Assembly (NCBI GenBank): GCA_944388075.1
Contig: CALXHI010000048.1
Location: forward strand, 62,001 to 126,000
Source: an uncultured Clostridia bacterium
Lineage (GTDB): Bacteria > Bacillota > Clostridia > Oscillospirales > Ruminococcaceae
DNA length: 64,000 nucleotides
Reading direction: 5' to 3'
A model generated the notes under the pieces. It made no database searches and was not told the DNA's origin. It worked only from the letters and a program-made list of their open reading frames with translations. Position numbers and translations under genes: made by a program. Shown in pieces: positions 27,943 through 37,004 of the stretch. The first letter of the stretch is position 1; the number at the start of each line of letters is the position of its first letter.

Positions 27943-30162
27943 ATGATTACACATATCGAAGCCTGCCGCCAGTTCCAACTGGATACGGCACATGCCAGCT
28001 ATGTCCTGACGGTTGTCGATGAGGGCTATCTGGCACATGTCTACTGGGGCAAAAAGCTGCCGGTTGCCGACATGACAGATCTGCTGCGTATCGACGAGAA
28101 TCCCTTTGTCCCCTCCAAAAACGAGCGTGACCGCTCCAGCTTCTTTGATACCACGCCGCTCGAATACCCTTGCGCCGGCATCGGCGACTATCGAGAGGCT
28201 GCCTTTGACTTTGTCGATGCCCACGGCTGCCGTGCCGGAGATTTGCGCTATGTCTCCCACCGCATCTATGACGGAAAACCGACTCTCGAGGGTTTGCCCC
28301 ACACCTTTGCAACCGATGCAGAGCCGGCAGAAACGCTTGAGATTCTCTTACAGGATCAGCCAACCGGCATGACGGTTTTGCTCAGCTATACCATCTTCCC
28401 GCAGCTCGATGCGGTCATTCGCAGTGCGCAGGTGCGCAATGATGGCCCTGCCGCCTATATGCTCAATCGGGCATTGTCCTGCTCGGTGGACTTGGAGAAC
28501 GAGTGCAGCGAGATGATTACGCTTTACGGCTCTTGGGCAAGAGAGCGGCAGCTTGACCGTCTACCTATCCGGCACGGCAAACAGCGTGTGGACAGCCTGC
28601 GTGGCGAATCCTCCCACCAATACAGCCCGTTCTTCGCACTGGTTGCACCGCAAACCACCGAACAATCCGGATCTGCCTACGGCTTTACGCTGATTTACTC
28701 CGGCAATTTCTTCGCACAGGCGGAAATGACGCAGCATGGCGTTTTACGAGCACAAATCGGTATCAATCCCGATGATTTTGCGTGGGAATTGCAGCCCGGT
28801 GCGACCTTCCAAACACCGGAAGCTGTTTTGGTGTACTCGGAAGAGGGTCTGGGCGGCATGTCCCGCTGCTTCCATCAGCTGTTCCACAAACACCTCATTC
28901 GCAGCGTCTGGAAAGACCGCAGCCGTCCGGTGCTGATCAACAACTGGGAGGCTACCTACTTCAACTTCGACCTTGAAAAGCTCAAAGGCATTGCAGACTG
29001 TGCTGCCAAGCTCGGCATTGAACTGTTTGTCCTCGATGACGGCTGGTTCGGACATCGGGACAGCGATAACTGCTCTCTCGGCGACTGGTCGCCCGATGAA
29101 CGCAAGCTGCCGGGCGGTCTGAAACCCTTGACCGACCATATCACCGGTCTTGGCATGAAATTCGGTCTGTGGTTTGAGCCGGAAATGGTCTCGCCGGACA
29201 GCGACCTGTATCGGGCGCATCCGGATTGGGCGATCCAAATCCCCGGCAGACCGATGACGCAATGCCGTGGACAATATGTACTGGATTTCAGCCGTGCGGA
29301 GGTGCGTGACGCCATCTGGCAGCAGATGAAGCAGCTGCTCGATACCGTGCCGATTTCCTATATTAAATGGGATATGAACCGTCAGCTGACCGAGGTTGGC
29401 TCTGCGGCTCTGCCGGCACATCGGCAAAAGGAACTCTGGCACCGCTATGTCCTCGGTGTATATGCCTTGCAGGAAAAACTCGTCACCAACTACCCCGATC
29501 TGCTTCTCGAAAACTGCTCCGGCGGCGGCGCACGCTTTGATGCCGGTATGCTCTATTACAGTCCGCAGATTTGGAGTTCGGATGATACCGATGCCAAGGA
29601 GCGTCTGCGCATTCAGTACGGCACGTCGCTGTTCTTGCCGCCCTCTGCGATGGGTGCGCATGTCAGCGTCTGCCCGAACCATGCAACCGGCCGCAATACG
29701 CCGTTTGAAACCCGTGGCTATGTCGCCATGAACGGTACTTTTGGCTATGAACTGGATGTCACACAGCTTTCTGCGGAGGATGCCGCACAGATTCCCGATC
29801 AGATTCGGCGGTATCACGCATGGGGACATCTGGTGCGGAACGGCTTGCAATATCGTCTGGGCAATCCGTTTGCGCCCTCTGCCTGTGCCGCACAAATGCA
29901 GGATGGCTGGGACGCTTGGATCTATGTTGCAGAAGATCGCTCCGAAGCGTTGTTCACATTCATTCAGATGACCGCAGATCCCAATCTCCGCTCCCGTCGC
30001 ATTCGTCTGGCAGGACTCGATCCGGAACGGCACTATACCTACGCATGGAATGCAAACACCATAACACGCAGCGGTGCCTATCTGATGCAGTGCGGCATTC
30101 GCATTCAGAATCTCTGGGGCGATATGAAAGGTTGTCAGATTCATCTGACTGCCGTACAGTGA
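27943..30162 (+). CDS. GH36 alpha-galactosidase
   Basis: 739 residues, the usual length for bacterial GH36 tetrameric enzymes; hydrolyses terminal alpha-1,6-galactose from raffinose-family sugars or galactomannan fragments. Motifs: NNWEATYFNFD, VLDDGWFGHRDSDNCSLGDW, the nucleophile region YIKWDMNR, and the acid/base region IWSSDDTDAKERL. N-terminal beta-supersandwich and C-terminal beta domain flank the barrel. No signal peptide. The released galactose could enter the GalE pathway encoded at 1.0 kb. First gene of a three-gene unit. Confidence 0.95.
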   Translation: MITHIEACRQFQLDTAHASYVLTVVDEGYLAHVYWGKKLPVADMTDLLRIDENPFVPSKNERDRSSFFDTTPLEYPCAGIGDYREAAFDFVDAHGCRAGDLRYVSHRIYDGKPTLEGLPHTFATDAEPAETLEILLQDQPTGMTVLLSYTIFPQLDAVIRSAQVRNDGPAAYMLNRALSCSVDLENECSEMITLYGSWARERQLDRLPIRHGKQRVDSLRGESSHQYSPFFALVAPQTTEQSGSAYGFTLIYSGNFFAQAEMTQHGVLRAQIGINPDDFAWELQPGATFQTPEAVLVYSEEGLGGMSRCFHQLFHKHLIRSVWKDRSRPVLINNWEATYFNFDLEKLKGIADCAAKLGIELFVLDDGWFGHRDSDNCSLGDWSPDERKLPGGLKPLTDHITGLGMKFGLWFEPEMVSPDSDLYRAHPDWAIQIPGRPMTQCRGQYVLDFSRAEVRDAIWQQMKQLLDTVPISYIKWDMNRQLTEVGSAALPAHRQKELWHRYVLGVYALQEKLVTNYPDLLLENCSGGGARFDAGMLYYSPQIWSSDDTDAKERLRIQYGTSLFLPPSAMGAHVSVCPNHATGRNTPFETRGYVAMNGTFGYELDVTQLSAEDAAQIPDQIRRYHAWGHLVRNGLQYRLGNPFAPSACAAQMQDGWDAWIYVAEDRSEALFTFIQMTADPNLRSRRIRLAGLDPERHYTYAWNANTITRSGAYLMQCGIRIQNLWGDMKGCQIHLTAVQ

Positions 30163-30175
30163 AAGGAGTTCCCAT

Positions 30176-32359
30176 ATGAAAAACAGCCATAAAAACCGCA
30201 TTGTCAGCACATTGCTTGCAGCGTCTATGCTCTGGAGCCTGACGGCCTGTGGCGGCGGTGTTTCGGAAACCGAATACGATTGGGGCAATGTTGCCATCGG
30301 CGGCGGCGGCTATATCACCGGCATTGTCTACAACAAAACCGAAAAGGGCCTGCGCTACTGCCGAACCGATATCGGCGGTGCGTACCGTTGGAGCAGCAAG
30401 GATACCCAATGGGTGCCGATTACCGATCATCTCGGCGGCGTCAACAGCGATAACTGGAATCTGATCGGCATCGAGAGCATTGCAACCGATCCGGTCGAAC
30501 CCAATCGTGTGTATCTCTCCTGCGGTACTTATATGAACAGCAACGGTGCGATTCTCGTGTCCGAGGACTACGGCGACAACTGGACGCAGGTGGATATGCC
30601 GTTCCCGGTCGGCGGCAACACCTCCGGTCGTGGTGCAGGCGAACGCATGATGGTCAACCCGAACAACAACAAGCAGATTTTCTGCGGTACGAGAACCGAT
30701 GGTTTCTATGTCAGTGAGGACTACGGCAAGACCTGGAACAAATCAACCTCCTTTCCCACCGAGGGTGACTATATGCAGGAGGGCAACCAGATCGGCATCA
30801 TGTGGGTGGAATTCGACCCGAACAGCACGGATATGTATGTCGGTGTTGCGATGAAAGACGGTGTCTGCATCTACAAATCGTCCGATGTCGGTGCATCCTG
30901 GGAAGCACTGCCTGCCCATCAGCCGGGATTCTTCCCCGTACAGGCGGAAATCTCCAAAAACGGATATCTGTATGTCTGCTATGCAGACAGCTGCGGTCCG
31001 AATGCCGATACGAAAAACGGCATGGTATCTCGCTATTCGTTGAAAGACGGCAAGTTTGAGGATATCACCCCCCAATGCAATGACGGCAGATACGGCGGTT
31101 TCTCCGGCATCTCCGTGGATGGCACAGACCCGAATGTCATCGTCTGCGGTACGCTCGGCTACTGGTCGGAAAAGGGTGAAAACCTCTATCGTTCGACCGA
31201 TGGCGGTACAACTTGGACGCCGTTCTTTGACAATGCACAGGATAACTATGTCATGGATGTTTCCGAAGCACAGTGGCTCCAGTGGGGCAGAGAATCCGCA
31301 CAGACCGGTTGGTGGATGGCAGATGTGGAGATTGACCCCTTCAACAGCGATATCGTCAGCTGGGGTACGGGCGCAACCCTCTACTCTACCACCAATCTCA
31401 CCGCTCTCGGCACGGGCACACCCGTCACCGTCGCCTTTGACGCAAAGGGCATCGAGGAAACCGCCATCTTCAAGGTCGTTTCCACACCGGTCAACAACGG
31501 TTCTCCGGAGCTGTATTCCATCATGGGCGACCTGACCGGCTTCTCCCATCTCGATGTCGATGTTCCGCCGGATGATGCCCACTTTATGAAGATCGGCAAG
31601 GCGGTTGATTTGGCAGTTGCATGGCAAAACGGCAACATCGCAGCCTATTCCAATGACGACAAAAAACAGCCGCTCCGGTATACCACCGACGGCGGTGCGA
31701 CCTGGCAGGCATTCGCCTCTCTGCCGGATGCGAAAACCGGCGGCAATCTCGCCATCTCCGCAGACGGATCGACCGTGATGTGGACACCTGGCAATCTGAG
31801 TGCCAATACCTACTTCACGCAGGATTTCGGTGTTACTTGGTATCAGAGTGCCGGTCTTGGCATGGGTGCGGTCATCGTGGCTGACAAGAAAGACCCGAAG
31901 GTATTCTATGCGACATGCCGCGGCACGGTCTACTGTTCCAAGGACGGCGGCGCAAACTTTGTTTCCACCGGTCTGAACGTTGCAGAGAATGCCGAACTCG
32001 TACCGTCTGTCGAACAAGATGGCTTCCTCTGGATTCGCACCGGCACGAGTCTTGGCTACTCCGAGGACTACGGCGCAACCATCACCTACGTGGAGAATAC
32101 GTCCGTCAATGCCATCGGCGTGGGTGCAGCCAAGAAGGACGGCAAGCCGATGGTGCTGTATGCCATGGGCAACATCAACGACATGGGCAACGGCATTTAT
32201 GCAACAGAGGATCACGGAAAATCGTGGAAAAAGCTGACATCCGACAAAGACGGCTTTGGCAATTTGACACCTTCCATTACCGGTGACGCAACAACCTACG
32301 GCAGAGTTTACTTCGCAACCAACGGTCGTGGCATCGTCATGGGAGAACCCAAAGAATGA
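30176..32359 (+). CDS. GH74 xyloglucanase-type lipoprotein
   Basis: 727 residues beginning with a lipoprotein signal (LLAASMLWSLTAC, lipid-modified Cys at about residue 25) so it should be anchored outside the membrane. The rest is a pair of seven-bladed propellers with many Asp-box-like turns (SEDYGDNW, STDGGTTW). GH74 hallmarks are RTDIGGAYRW, carrying one catalytic Asp, and WWMADVEIDPFNSD, carrying the other. It would cleave the xyloglucan or glucan backbone at the surface. AAAGGAG precedes the ATG. It overlaps the GH25 gene by 4 bases. Confidence 0.88.
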   Translation: MKNSHKNRIVSTLLAASMLWSLTACGGGVSETEYDWGNVAIGGGGYITGIVYNKTEKGLRYCRTDIGGAYRWSSKDTQWVPITDHLGGVNSDNWNLIGIESIATDPVEPNRVYLSCGTYMNSNGAILVSEDYGDNWTQVDMPFPVGGNTSGRGAGERMMVNPNNNKQIFCGTRTDGFYVSEDYGKTWNKSTSFPTEGDYMQEGNQIGIMWVEFDPNSTDMYVGVAMKDGVCIYKSSDVGASWEALPAHQPGFFPVQAEISKNGYLYVCYADSCGPNADTKNGMVSRYSLKDGKFEDITPQCNDGRYGGFSGISVDGTDPNVIVCGTLGYWSEKGENLYRSTDGGTTWTPFFDNAQDNYVMDVSEAQWLQWGRESAQTGWWMADVEIDPFNSDIVSWGTGATLYSTTNLTALGTGTPVTVAFDAKGIEETAIFKVVSTPVNNGSPELYSIMGDLTGFSHLDVDVPPDDAHFMKIGKAVDLAVAWQNGNIAAYSNDDKKQPLRYTTDGGATWQAFASLPDAKTGGNLAISADGSTVMWTPGNLSANTYFTQDFGVTWYQSAGLGMGAVIVADKKDPKVFYATCRGTVYCSKDGGANFVSTGLNVAENAELVPSVEQDGFLWIRTGTSLGYSEDYGATITYVENTSVNAIGVGAAKKDGKPMVLYAMGNINDMGNGIYATEDHGKSWKKLTSDKDGFGNLTPSITGDATTYGRVYFATNGRGIVMGEPKE

Positions 32360-33099
32360 CCAAAGCAGCACGCAAATTCAAGCGTTCTCTGGCAGCATGG
32401 GGTGTTTTGGGGCTTGTCTGCATTCTCCTCGTACTGCTGGTGATACAGGGCACGCTCTGGTTCAATATGCCCTCCAAACGCCGCTATCCGGTACGGGGTG
32501 TGGATGTGTCCCACTATCAGGGCAAGATCGATTGGCCACGCATCGCCGAACAGGATATGCGCTTTGCATTCATCAAGGCAACCGAAGGCTCTTCACTCGT
32601 CGATGACTGCTTTGCGGAAAATTGGGAGCAGGCACGAGCCGCCGGACTCTATACCGGTGCATACCATTTTTTCAGCTTTGACAGTGCTGCCGAAACACAG
32701 GCAGATCTGTTCTGTGCAACCGTGCCCGTAGAAGCCGACGCAATGCCGCCGGTCATCGATCTGGAATTTTACCGCTCCGATAATTTACCGGCGGTCGAAA
32801 CCGTACAGAAAAACCTGCGCATTCTGGTCAACCGGCTGCAAACGCAGTACGGCAAGCAGCCCATCATCTATACCACCAATGCCTGCTGGGAAACCTATTT
32901 GCAGGACATGGATTTGGACTATACACTCTGGATTCGCAGTATCTTCACACCGCCCAGCTCGAGCCTGACACCGGCATGGACATTCTGGCAATACAATCCC
33001 CGTGGGAAGCTGGATGGGTATGTCGGCGACGAAACCTTTATCGATCTCAATGCCTATCGTGGCACATGGGAGGAATTTCAAATGGAATTCGGCATATGA
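32356..33099 (+). CDS. Membrane-anchored GH25 lysozyme-like hydrolase
   Basis: 247 residues: basic start, one membrane segment (about 15-36), then a GH25 barrel with GVDVSHYQGKIDW (first catalytic Asp), FIKATEG and PVIDLEF (catalytic Asp/Glu pair). GH25 enzymes cut the MurNAc-GlcNAc bond in peptidoglycan. The ATG overlaps the GH74 stop (ATGA), so both are translated together. The pairing of a wall hydrolase with a surface glycanase may help exposure of the lipoprotein, but that is speculative. Confidence 0.9.
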   Translation: MTKAARKFKRSLAAWGVLGLVCILLVLLVIQGTLWFNMPSKRRYPVRGVDVSHYQGKIDWPRIAEQDMRFAFIKATEGSSLVDDCFAENWEQARAAGLYTGAYHFFSFDSAAETQADLFCATVPVEADAMPPVIDLEFYRSDNLPAVETVQKNLRILVNRLQTQYGKQPIIYTTNACWETYLQDMDLDYTLWIRSIFTPPSSSLTPAWTFWQYNPRGKLDGYVGDETFIDLNAYRGTWEEFQMEFGI

Positions 33100-33157
33100 G
33101 AGAACCAAATGTCGACCACCACACCTACCAATCCGTCTCTATGGCAACACTACGGAG

Positions 33158-33328
33158 TCAGGCGGAGTCTGCCGTCCGAGTCGCTTTTTCCCATCGGCAT
33201 ACCCCTTTGCTTACAGGTTTTCTGTCAAAAGGCCGCGATAAACCCCGATTTCCGGTCGCCTTTTCCGGCTCGGCTACCACGGCACGCAGCGTACCGTTGT
33301 GGTCGAGTCTGAGATTCGGCTTAGCCAT
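33158..33328 (-). CDS. Small ORF of 56 residues, possible mobile-element remnant
   Basis: Starts MAKPNLRLDHNGTLRAVV and ends in an arginine-rich stretch. The ATG overlaps the stop of an upstream minus-strand frame (GATGGCTAA), the arrangement of coupled genes. No strong ribosome site and no family that I can name; it could be noncoding. Confidence 0.25.
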   Translation of the reverse strand: MAKPNLRLDHNGTLRAVVAEPEKATGNRGLSRPFDRKPVSKGVCRWEKATRTADSA

Positions 33329-33478
33329 CTGTTTTTTTATCGATCATGTGATTCAGAAAAGCGGCATTGCACAGCACATACTCGATGTGCAGCAAGCCGC
33401 TTTCCTCATCAATGCCTTCCGGGGGTATTCATGTATGCGACCGAACGCCGCAGGATTGCACCCACATATCGCTCACTG
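33321..33478 (-). pseudogene. Broken reading frame upstream of the 56-residue ORF
   Basis: One minus-strand frame reads through a TGA into a protein-like segment (DEESGLLHIEYVLCNAAFLN...) that ends where the next ORF starts. It may be the tail of a lost gene of an integrated element; support is weak. Confidence 0.2.
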
Positions 33479-33532
33479 ATGTGAGAGTGTTCGGAATCTT
33501 TCCTCGCTTATCTTCACCCTTTCATTTCTTAT

Positions 33533-33578
33533 GGCGACACCGTACAAAGCCGTCAGGCGGTCTTTGTGCGGTGTTGCC
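33533..33578. repeat. Dispersed palindromic repeat, copy 4
   Basis: Arms GGCGACACCGTACAAAG (33533-33549) and CTTTGTGCGGTGTTGCC (33562-33578) with the centre CGTCAGGCGG. Same family as copies 1 to 3. Confidence 0.75.
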
Positions 33579-33849
33579 TTATGTTTCCATTTGGCCGCAT
33601 GAGTTTCTTGCGTCCGGGAGGTAAAATCCCCGAATTAATCACGTTAAATGGTTGGGTAGGAAATGCCGAAACAGCTCTTTCTCAAGCTTTGCACGACCCG
33701 CTATCTGTCCTAGTGTTCAGCGCAGCGACAGCTTTTCGAGGACTTAATCGTGTGCTGTGCCGTTTATTGTACACCTATAGCTGTAAAACTCCCGCAAATG
33801 ATTGTAAAAACAAAAAATATTTAAAATGTATTGACAATTAAAAAAATGG

Positions 33850-33855
33850 TATAAT
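33850..33855 (+). promoter_or_regulatory. Promoter-like extended -10 before the island genes
   Basis: TGG-TATAAT. The only TTGACA (33831-33836) is 13 bases away, too close for a normal -35, so this would rely on the extended -10. It is about 110 bases before the first island gene. Confidence 0.45.
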
Positions 33856-33970
33856 TTGGATGATTAGAAGCAATGTTTGCACAAGTGGACAAACACAGAT
33901 GAAAAGCCGGCTTGAGCAGTGCCGGAATGATAAGAACAATATCGTTTTCGTGCGGAGAAGGAGCTGCAGT

Positions 33971-34549
33971 ATGGATGAAAATGCACATAAAATCAAGAAA
34001 ATCAGCATAATATTTTTTTCGATTATCCTTGCCGTTTTCTTAATCTGGAATATCGTATGGCTTTGCTATCGGCAGAAATGTTTTGCGAGTGTTATTCAAA
34101 ATTCCACATTGTTTTCAAAGAATCCGGATATAGAGTATGCCTACCTATATCAAGAAACGGACGAAGATACCAACACCACCTATAGCTACAGTGTATTTTT
34201 CCCTCACTATCTTCGGTTTGACAATAGTTTAAGCTGCATCCCCTCCACCATAAATAATGAGGAAAACGGTATGTATTCAGCTGATTATGTTGTGGGTGTC
34301 TCAATTAAGCCTTTCTTATTTGATGATTACCAATATATTATAACAATTTCTGATCTCAAAACAGCAAATGAATTGTTTCTTGCGGGAAAAAATGACTCTC
34401 TGGACTATGATACCTATTACCTCGAAGTGAATGATGAACTGGAAATTGTGAAAGAATTGACATACGGAGGAGCTTCTGTAATGGAGCGTGCATATCCGGA
34501 GGTTGAAGAAATGTTTCAGAAAACCAAAGCCGTATTTGGTATTCACTGA
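33971..34549 (+). CDS. Single-pass membrane protein of the AT-rich island, unknown
   Basis: 192 residues: short cytoplasmic start, one membrane segment (about residues 11-34, ISIIFFSIILAVFLIWNIVWLC) and an acidic extracellular part of about 155 residues rich in Tyr, Asp and Asn. The ATG at 33971 has GAAGGAG 7 bases upstream; the frame is open 37 codons further but without support. Codon use is AT-rich, unlike its flanks, pointing to horizontal origin. No family is recognised. As first gene before a small secreted protein and ABC components, an immunity or accessory role is conceivable. Confidence 0.6.
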   Translation: MDENAHKIKKISIIFFSIILAVFLIWNIVWLCYRQKCFASVIQNSTLFSKNPDIEYAYLYQETDEDTNTTYSYSVFFPHYLRFDNSLSCIPSTINNEENGMYSADYVVGVSIKPFLFDDYQYIITISDLKTANELFLAGKNDSLDYDTYYLEVNDELEIVKELTYGGASVMERAYPEVEEMFQKTKAVFGIH

Positions 34550-34604
34550 ATAGGCTGCATTATGCTGTACCGAGCATTGCAAATAAAATAAAAGAAGTGC
34601 TTAT

Positions 34605-34997
34605 ATGAAGTGCATGAAAACCACCTTAGTCGTTGCCATGGTTTCATCCATTTGCCTTGTTGGCTCTGCCTTGTCAGCAACTGCCGCTTGTACCGGAAGA
34701 ACAGAGTATTTTTTCTATGATTATTCATGGAAAGATAATTCTGATACCTCTGGTCCAATCACAGTTAGATGCGGAGATACGATTATTGGAACAAATTATC
34801 ATGTCTATTATGATAACATAGGAACCGATAAGATAATGGGACAATATACACCTGTTGACGGTTCCGGATTCTGTTCCATTAGTTCTGATGGGAAAATGGC
34901 ATCATCTGAAACTGTTAATGCCGGAATACAGGCTTCTACGCCGAAAATAGACTATGTGAGCGGCAAGATTTCATATGTTATTTCCACAAGAGAATAA
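34605..34997 (+). CDS. Small secreted protein of the island, candidate peptide toxin
   Basis: 130 residues with a clear Sec signal peptide (about 1-27, KTTLVVAMVSSICLVGSAL, cleavage after ATA). The mature part of about 103 residues has three Cys (one at its N-terminus), several Tyr/Asp-rich stretches and no recognised domain. An alternative start lies three codons in. It sits where the bacteriocin gene stands in lactococcin-972-type loci, before an integral membrane gene and an ABC ATPase, but it lacks an evident lactococcin 972 motif. I call it a candidate only. Confidence 0.55.
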   Translation: MKCMKTTLVVAMVSSICLVGSALSATAACTGRTEYFFYDYSWKDNSDTSGPITVRCGDTIIGTNYHVYYDNIGTDKIMGQYTPVDGSGFCSISSDGKMASSETVNAGIQASTPKIDYVSGKISYVISTRE

Positions 34998-35068
34998 TTA
35001 AGCGATGGCTGCAATGATCTGACGGTACTATATGAGAATTGCAGCCATTGTTTATTGGGGAGGAAAAT

Positions 35069-36176
35069 ATGAGAATATTGAAATATGTTACGATTTCTAT
35101 ACTGCTTGCAGCGGTTTTATTGTTGACATCAGAAAGCAATTTGATATATATGATAAATTTTGCTTTTCAGCCAATGAATGTGAATTACGAAATAGAAATG
35201 GAGCAAAAAAGCGAAGTGCTTGATGACATTGCCAATCAAAATGATGTGATTGCCTGCGTGCTCATTGATGAAAGAAACGGCACGAAAAATACCATAGAGC
35301 GAGATATCTATACCAATGTTGATGCAGCCGACTTAGAAGACGCCATTCATGTTACAGCCGGAACGTACAAAAGCCTGTTTTACAGCTCAGCAGTGATCCG
35401 TATCCATCCGCTAAAGGAGCTTGCTAAAACATAAAGTTCTGTACAGGTTTTTGTGTTTAGCGAGGAACAAAACCGCCGCTTGTTTCAATCTGCATTGGAA
35501 GACTCTTTTCAGGTATTGGGCGGCAATACCGTCATGTGGAATGATCCCAGCACATTTTTCCTGATTGTGTATGCTGCATGGGAACTGCTCATCATTTTTG
35601 CACTGTATTCAGGTTGTTGAAAATCCCTGTATCATTTATTGCAGTAAATCACCCGATCAAATCAACTCCGACATTCGCGAATGCAGCAAAATCTCTGTCA
35701 ATGGTATTGCATTGATTATGGATGAGGCTTTGCAATCTTATCTTGCATCGCAAGACGGGATCGTTTATGAGTGGATTTCTGTTGGAGAACGATTTGATGA
35801 GTTGTATGACGAATCGGTCAGAAACTGCGCCGCATTTGGATTTATTTGCATCGTGTTTGGAATCCTTAATATAATTGTAAGCTGCTTTATTATACAGATG
35901 CACTACAGATTGTATGCAAAGGAATTATGTATTAAAACCATTTTAGGTTATACTATGATGCAAAAATTTACCAGCGTTCTAGAGTATTCAATACTAACCA
36001 TAGTTGCTAGCAATCTGTTATTGGCTGTGGTCGGATATAAATTGAGTGTAAATCCCTTACTGATTGGAGTATTGAGCCTTATTATTTTTATTTTTGATAA
36101 ATTAGTTACAGTGTACTACGCATACAGGCTTGAACGCAATAGTATTGTTTCTTGTCTGAAAGGAGAGGCGTTATGA
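35069..36176 (+). pseudogene. Degraded bacteriocin-associated integral membrane protein
   Basis: The gene starts at 35069 with GGGAGG upstream and a membrane segment (ILKYVTISILLAAVLLLTS). After 121 residues an in-frame TAA (35432-35434) interrupts it; the same frame continues (VQVFVFSEEQNRRLFQ... FFLIVYAAWELLIIFAL) to a second stop near 35616, and a different frame then carries the C-terminal half with three or four membrane segments and ELCIKTILGYTMMQKF before ending at 36176. Family members beside lactococcin-972-type ATPases are about 650-700 residues with about seven membrane segments; roughly 300 residues of the middle are missing here. I infer a stop, a deletion and a frameshift. Confidence 0.6.
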
Positions 36177-36793
36177 TAGAGATTGTTGATTTGTGCAAAT
36201 CATTCGATGAAAAAGTATTGTATCATAATTTCAACATGAAAATTGATGACGGTGAATTTGTCATTTTCTCAGGAACAAGTGGATGTGGGAAAACGACGCT
36301 CCTGAATTTGATTGCTGCGATTGAAGCCCCAAGCAGTGGAAAAATATTAGTCGATGGCGTGGATATTCACAAACCTAAAAATCGGTTGAAATACTTTCGT
36401 ACCAGACTTGGTGTTTTGTTCCAGAATTTCGCTTTGGTTGAAAATTATACGGTGCAAAAAAATTTAGAATTGATCCAAGGGAAATGCAGGAGTAATATTC
36501 AAATCGAAGAGGCATTGCAAAAGGTGGGTTTGAGTGATAAAATCCACAAAAAGGTGTACACACTTTCCGGTGGTGAGCAACAGCGTGTAGCACTTGCTCG
36601 ACTAATGGTAAAAAAGTGTGATATTATCCTTGCAGATGAACCAACCGGATCATTGGATTCCCAAAATGCGCAACGTGTGGTTGATATCTTAAAGAAGCTA
36701 AATGAGACCGGGAAAACAGTTATCATGGTAACGCATGATGAACGATTTGCGCAAATTGGTAATAGAAATGTAGAATTAACACCTGCCAAATGA
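36173..36793 (+). CDS. ABC transporter ATP-binding protein, lactococcin 972/MacB-like type
   Basis: 206 residues, intact: Walker A GTSGCGKTT, Q-loop VLFQNFALVENYTVQKNL, signature LSGGEQQRVALARL, Walker B IILADEPTGSLDS and H-loop VTHDE. The FQNFALxENxTVxxNL segment is characteristic of ATPases associated with lactococcin-972-type bacteriocin loci. The ATG at 36173 follows AAAGGAG and overlaps the end of the degraded membrane gene by 4 bases. With its membrane partner broken, the ATPase probably has no function in this locus unless it uses another permease. Confidence 0.85.
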   Translation: MIEIVDLCKSFDEKVLYHNFNMKIDDGEFVIFSGTSGCGKTTLLNLIAAIEAPSSGKILVDGVDIHKPKNRLKYFRTRLGVLFQNFALVENYTVQKNLELIQGKCRSNIQIEEALQKVGLSDKIHKKVYTLSGGEQQRVALARLMVKKCDIILADEPTGSLDSQNAQRVVDILKKLNETGKTVIMVTHDERFAQIGNRNVELTPAK

Positions 36794-36836
36794 AGCATGG
36801 TCAGCAAACCAATCCCGGCTTAGAATTGCTTGATAA

Positions 36837-36962
36837 CCTCGCCCTGCGCTGTATCGCAGCAAACAGGTAGCCATAAAATTCATCAAACCGGGCTATACAA
36901 ATATTGTGGAATGCGATGACATCATCGATTGGAACGGTGAACCCGTCAGCAATTCCAAATAA
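36837..36962 (+). pseudogene. Orphan C-terminal gene fragment
   Basis: A 41-codon open stretch without a start, with GC like the host genome, ends at 36962 (reading ...KQVAIKFIKPGYTNIVECDD... NGEPVSNSK). It reads like the tail of a gene whose front is gone, directly before a strong terminator. Family not recognised. Confidence 0.4.
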
Positions 36963-36965
36963 AAC

Positions 36966-37004
36966 AACAGCGTCTTGGCTGCAATCACCAAGACGCTGTT
37001 TTTT
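36966..37004. terminator. Bidirectional terminator at the aroQ end
   Basis: A perfect 13-bp stem (36966-36978 with 36988-37000) followed by six T residues; it overlaps the aroQ stop codon and closes the shikimate operon. Confidence 0.92.

Larger units (their letters stand above)
33100..33970. other. Gene-poor left end of the accessory island
   Basis: 871 bases without an intact recognisable gene. It holds two tiny overlapping minus-strand frames (33158-33478), palindrome copy 4 (33533-33578), an AT-rich stretch and a promoter-like -10 at 33850. Base composition changes sharply from moderate GC to AT-rich at about 33780, marking the island boundary. Confidence 0.6.

Noticed and set aside
33566..33841. 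91-codon plus-strand frame in the island edge
   Set aside because: It starts inside palindrome copy 4, has no ribosome site, and its product has no protein-like features.
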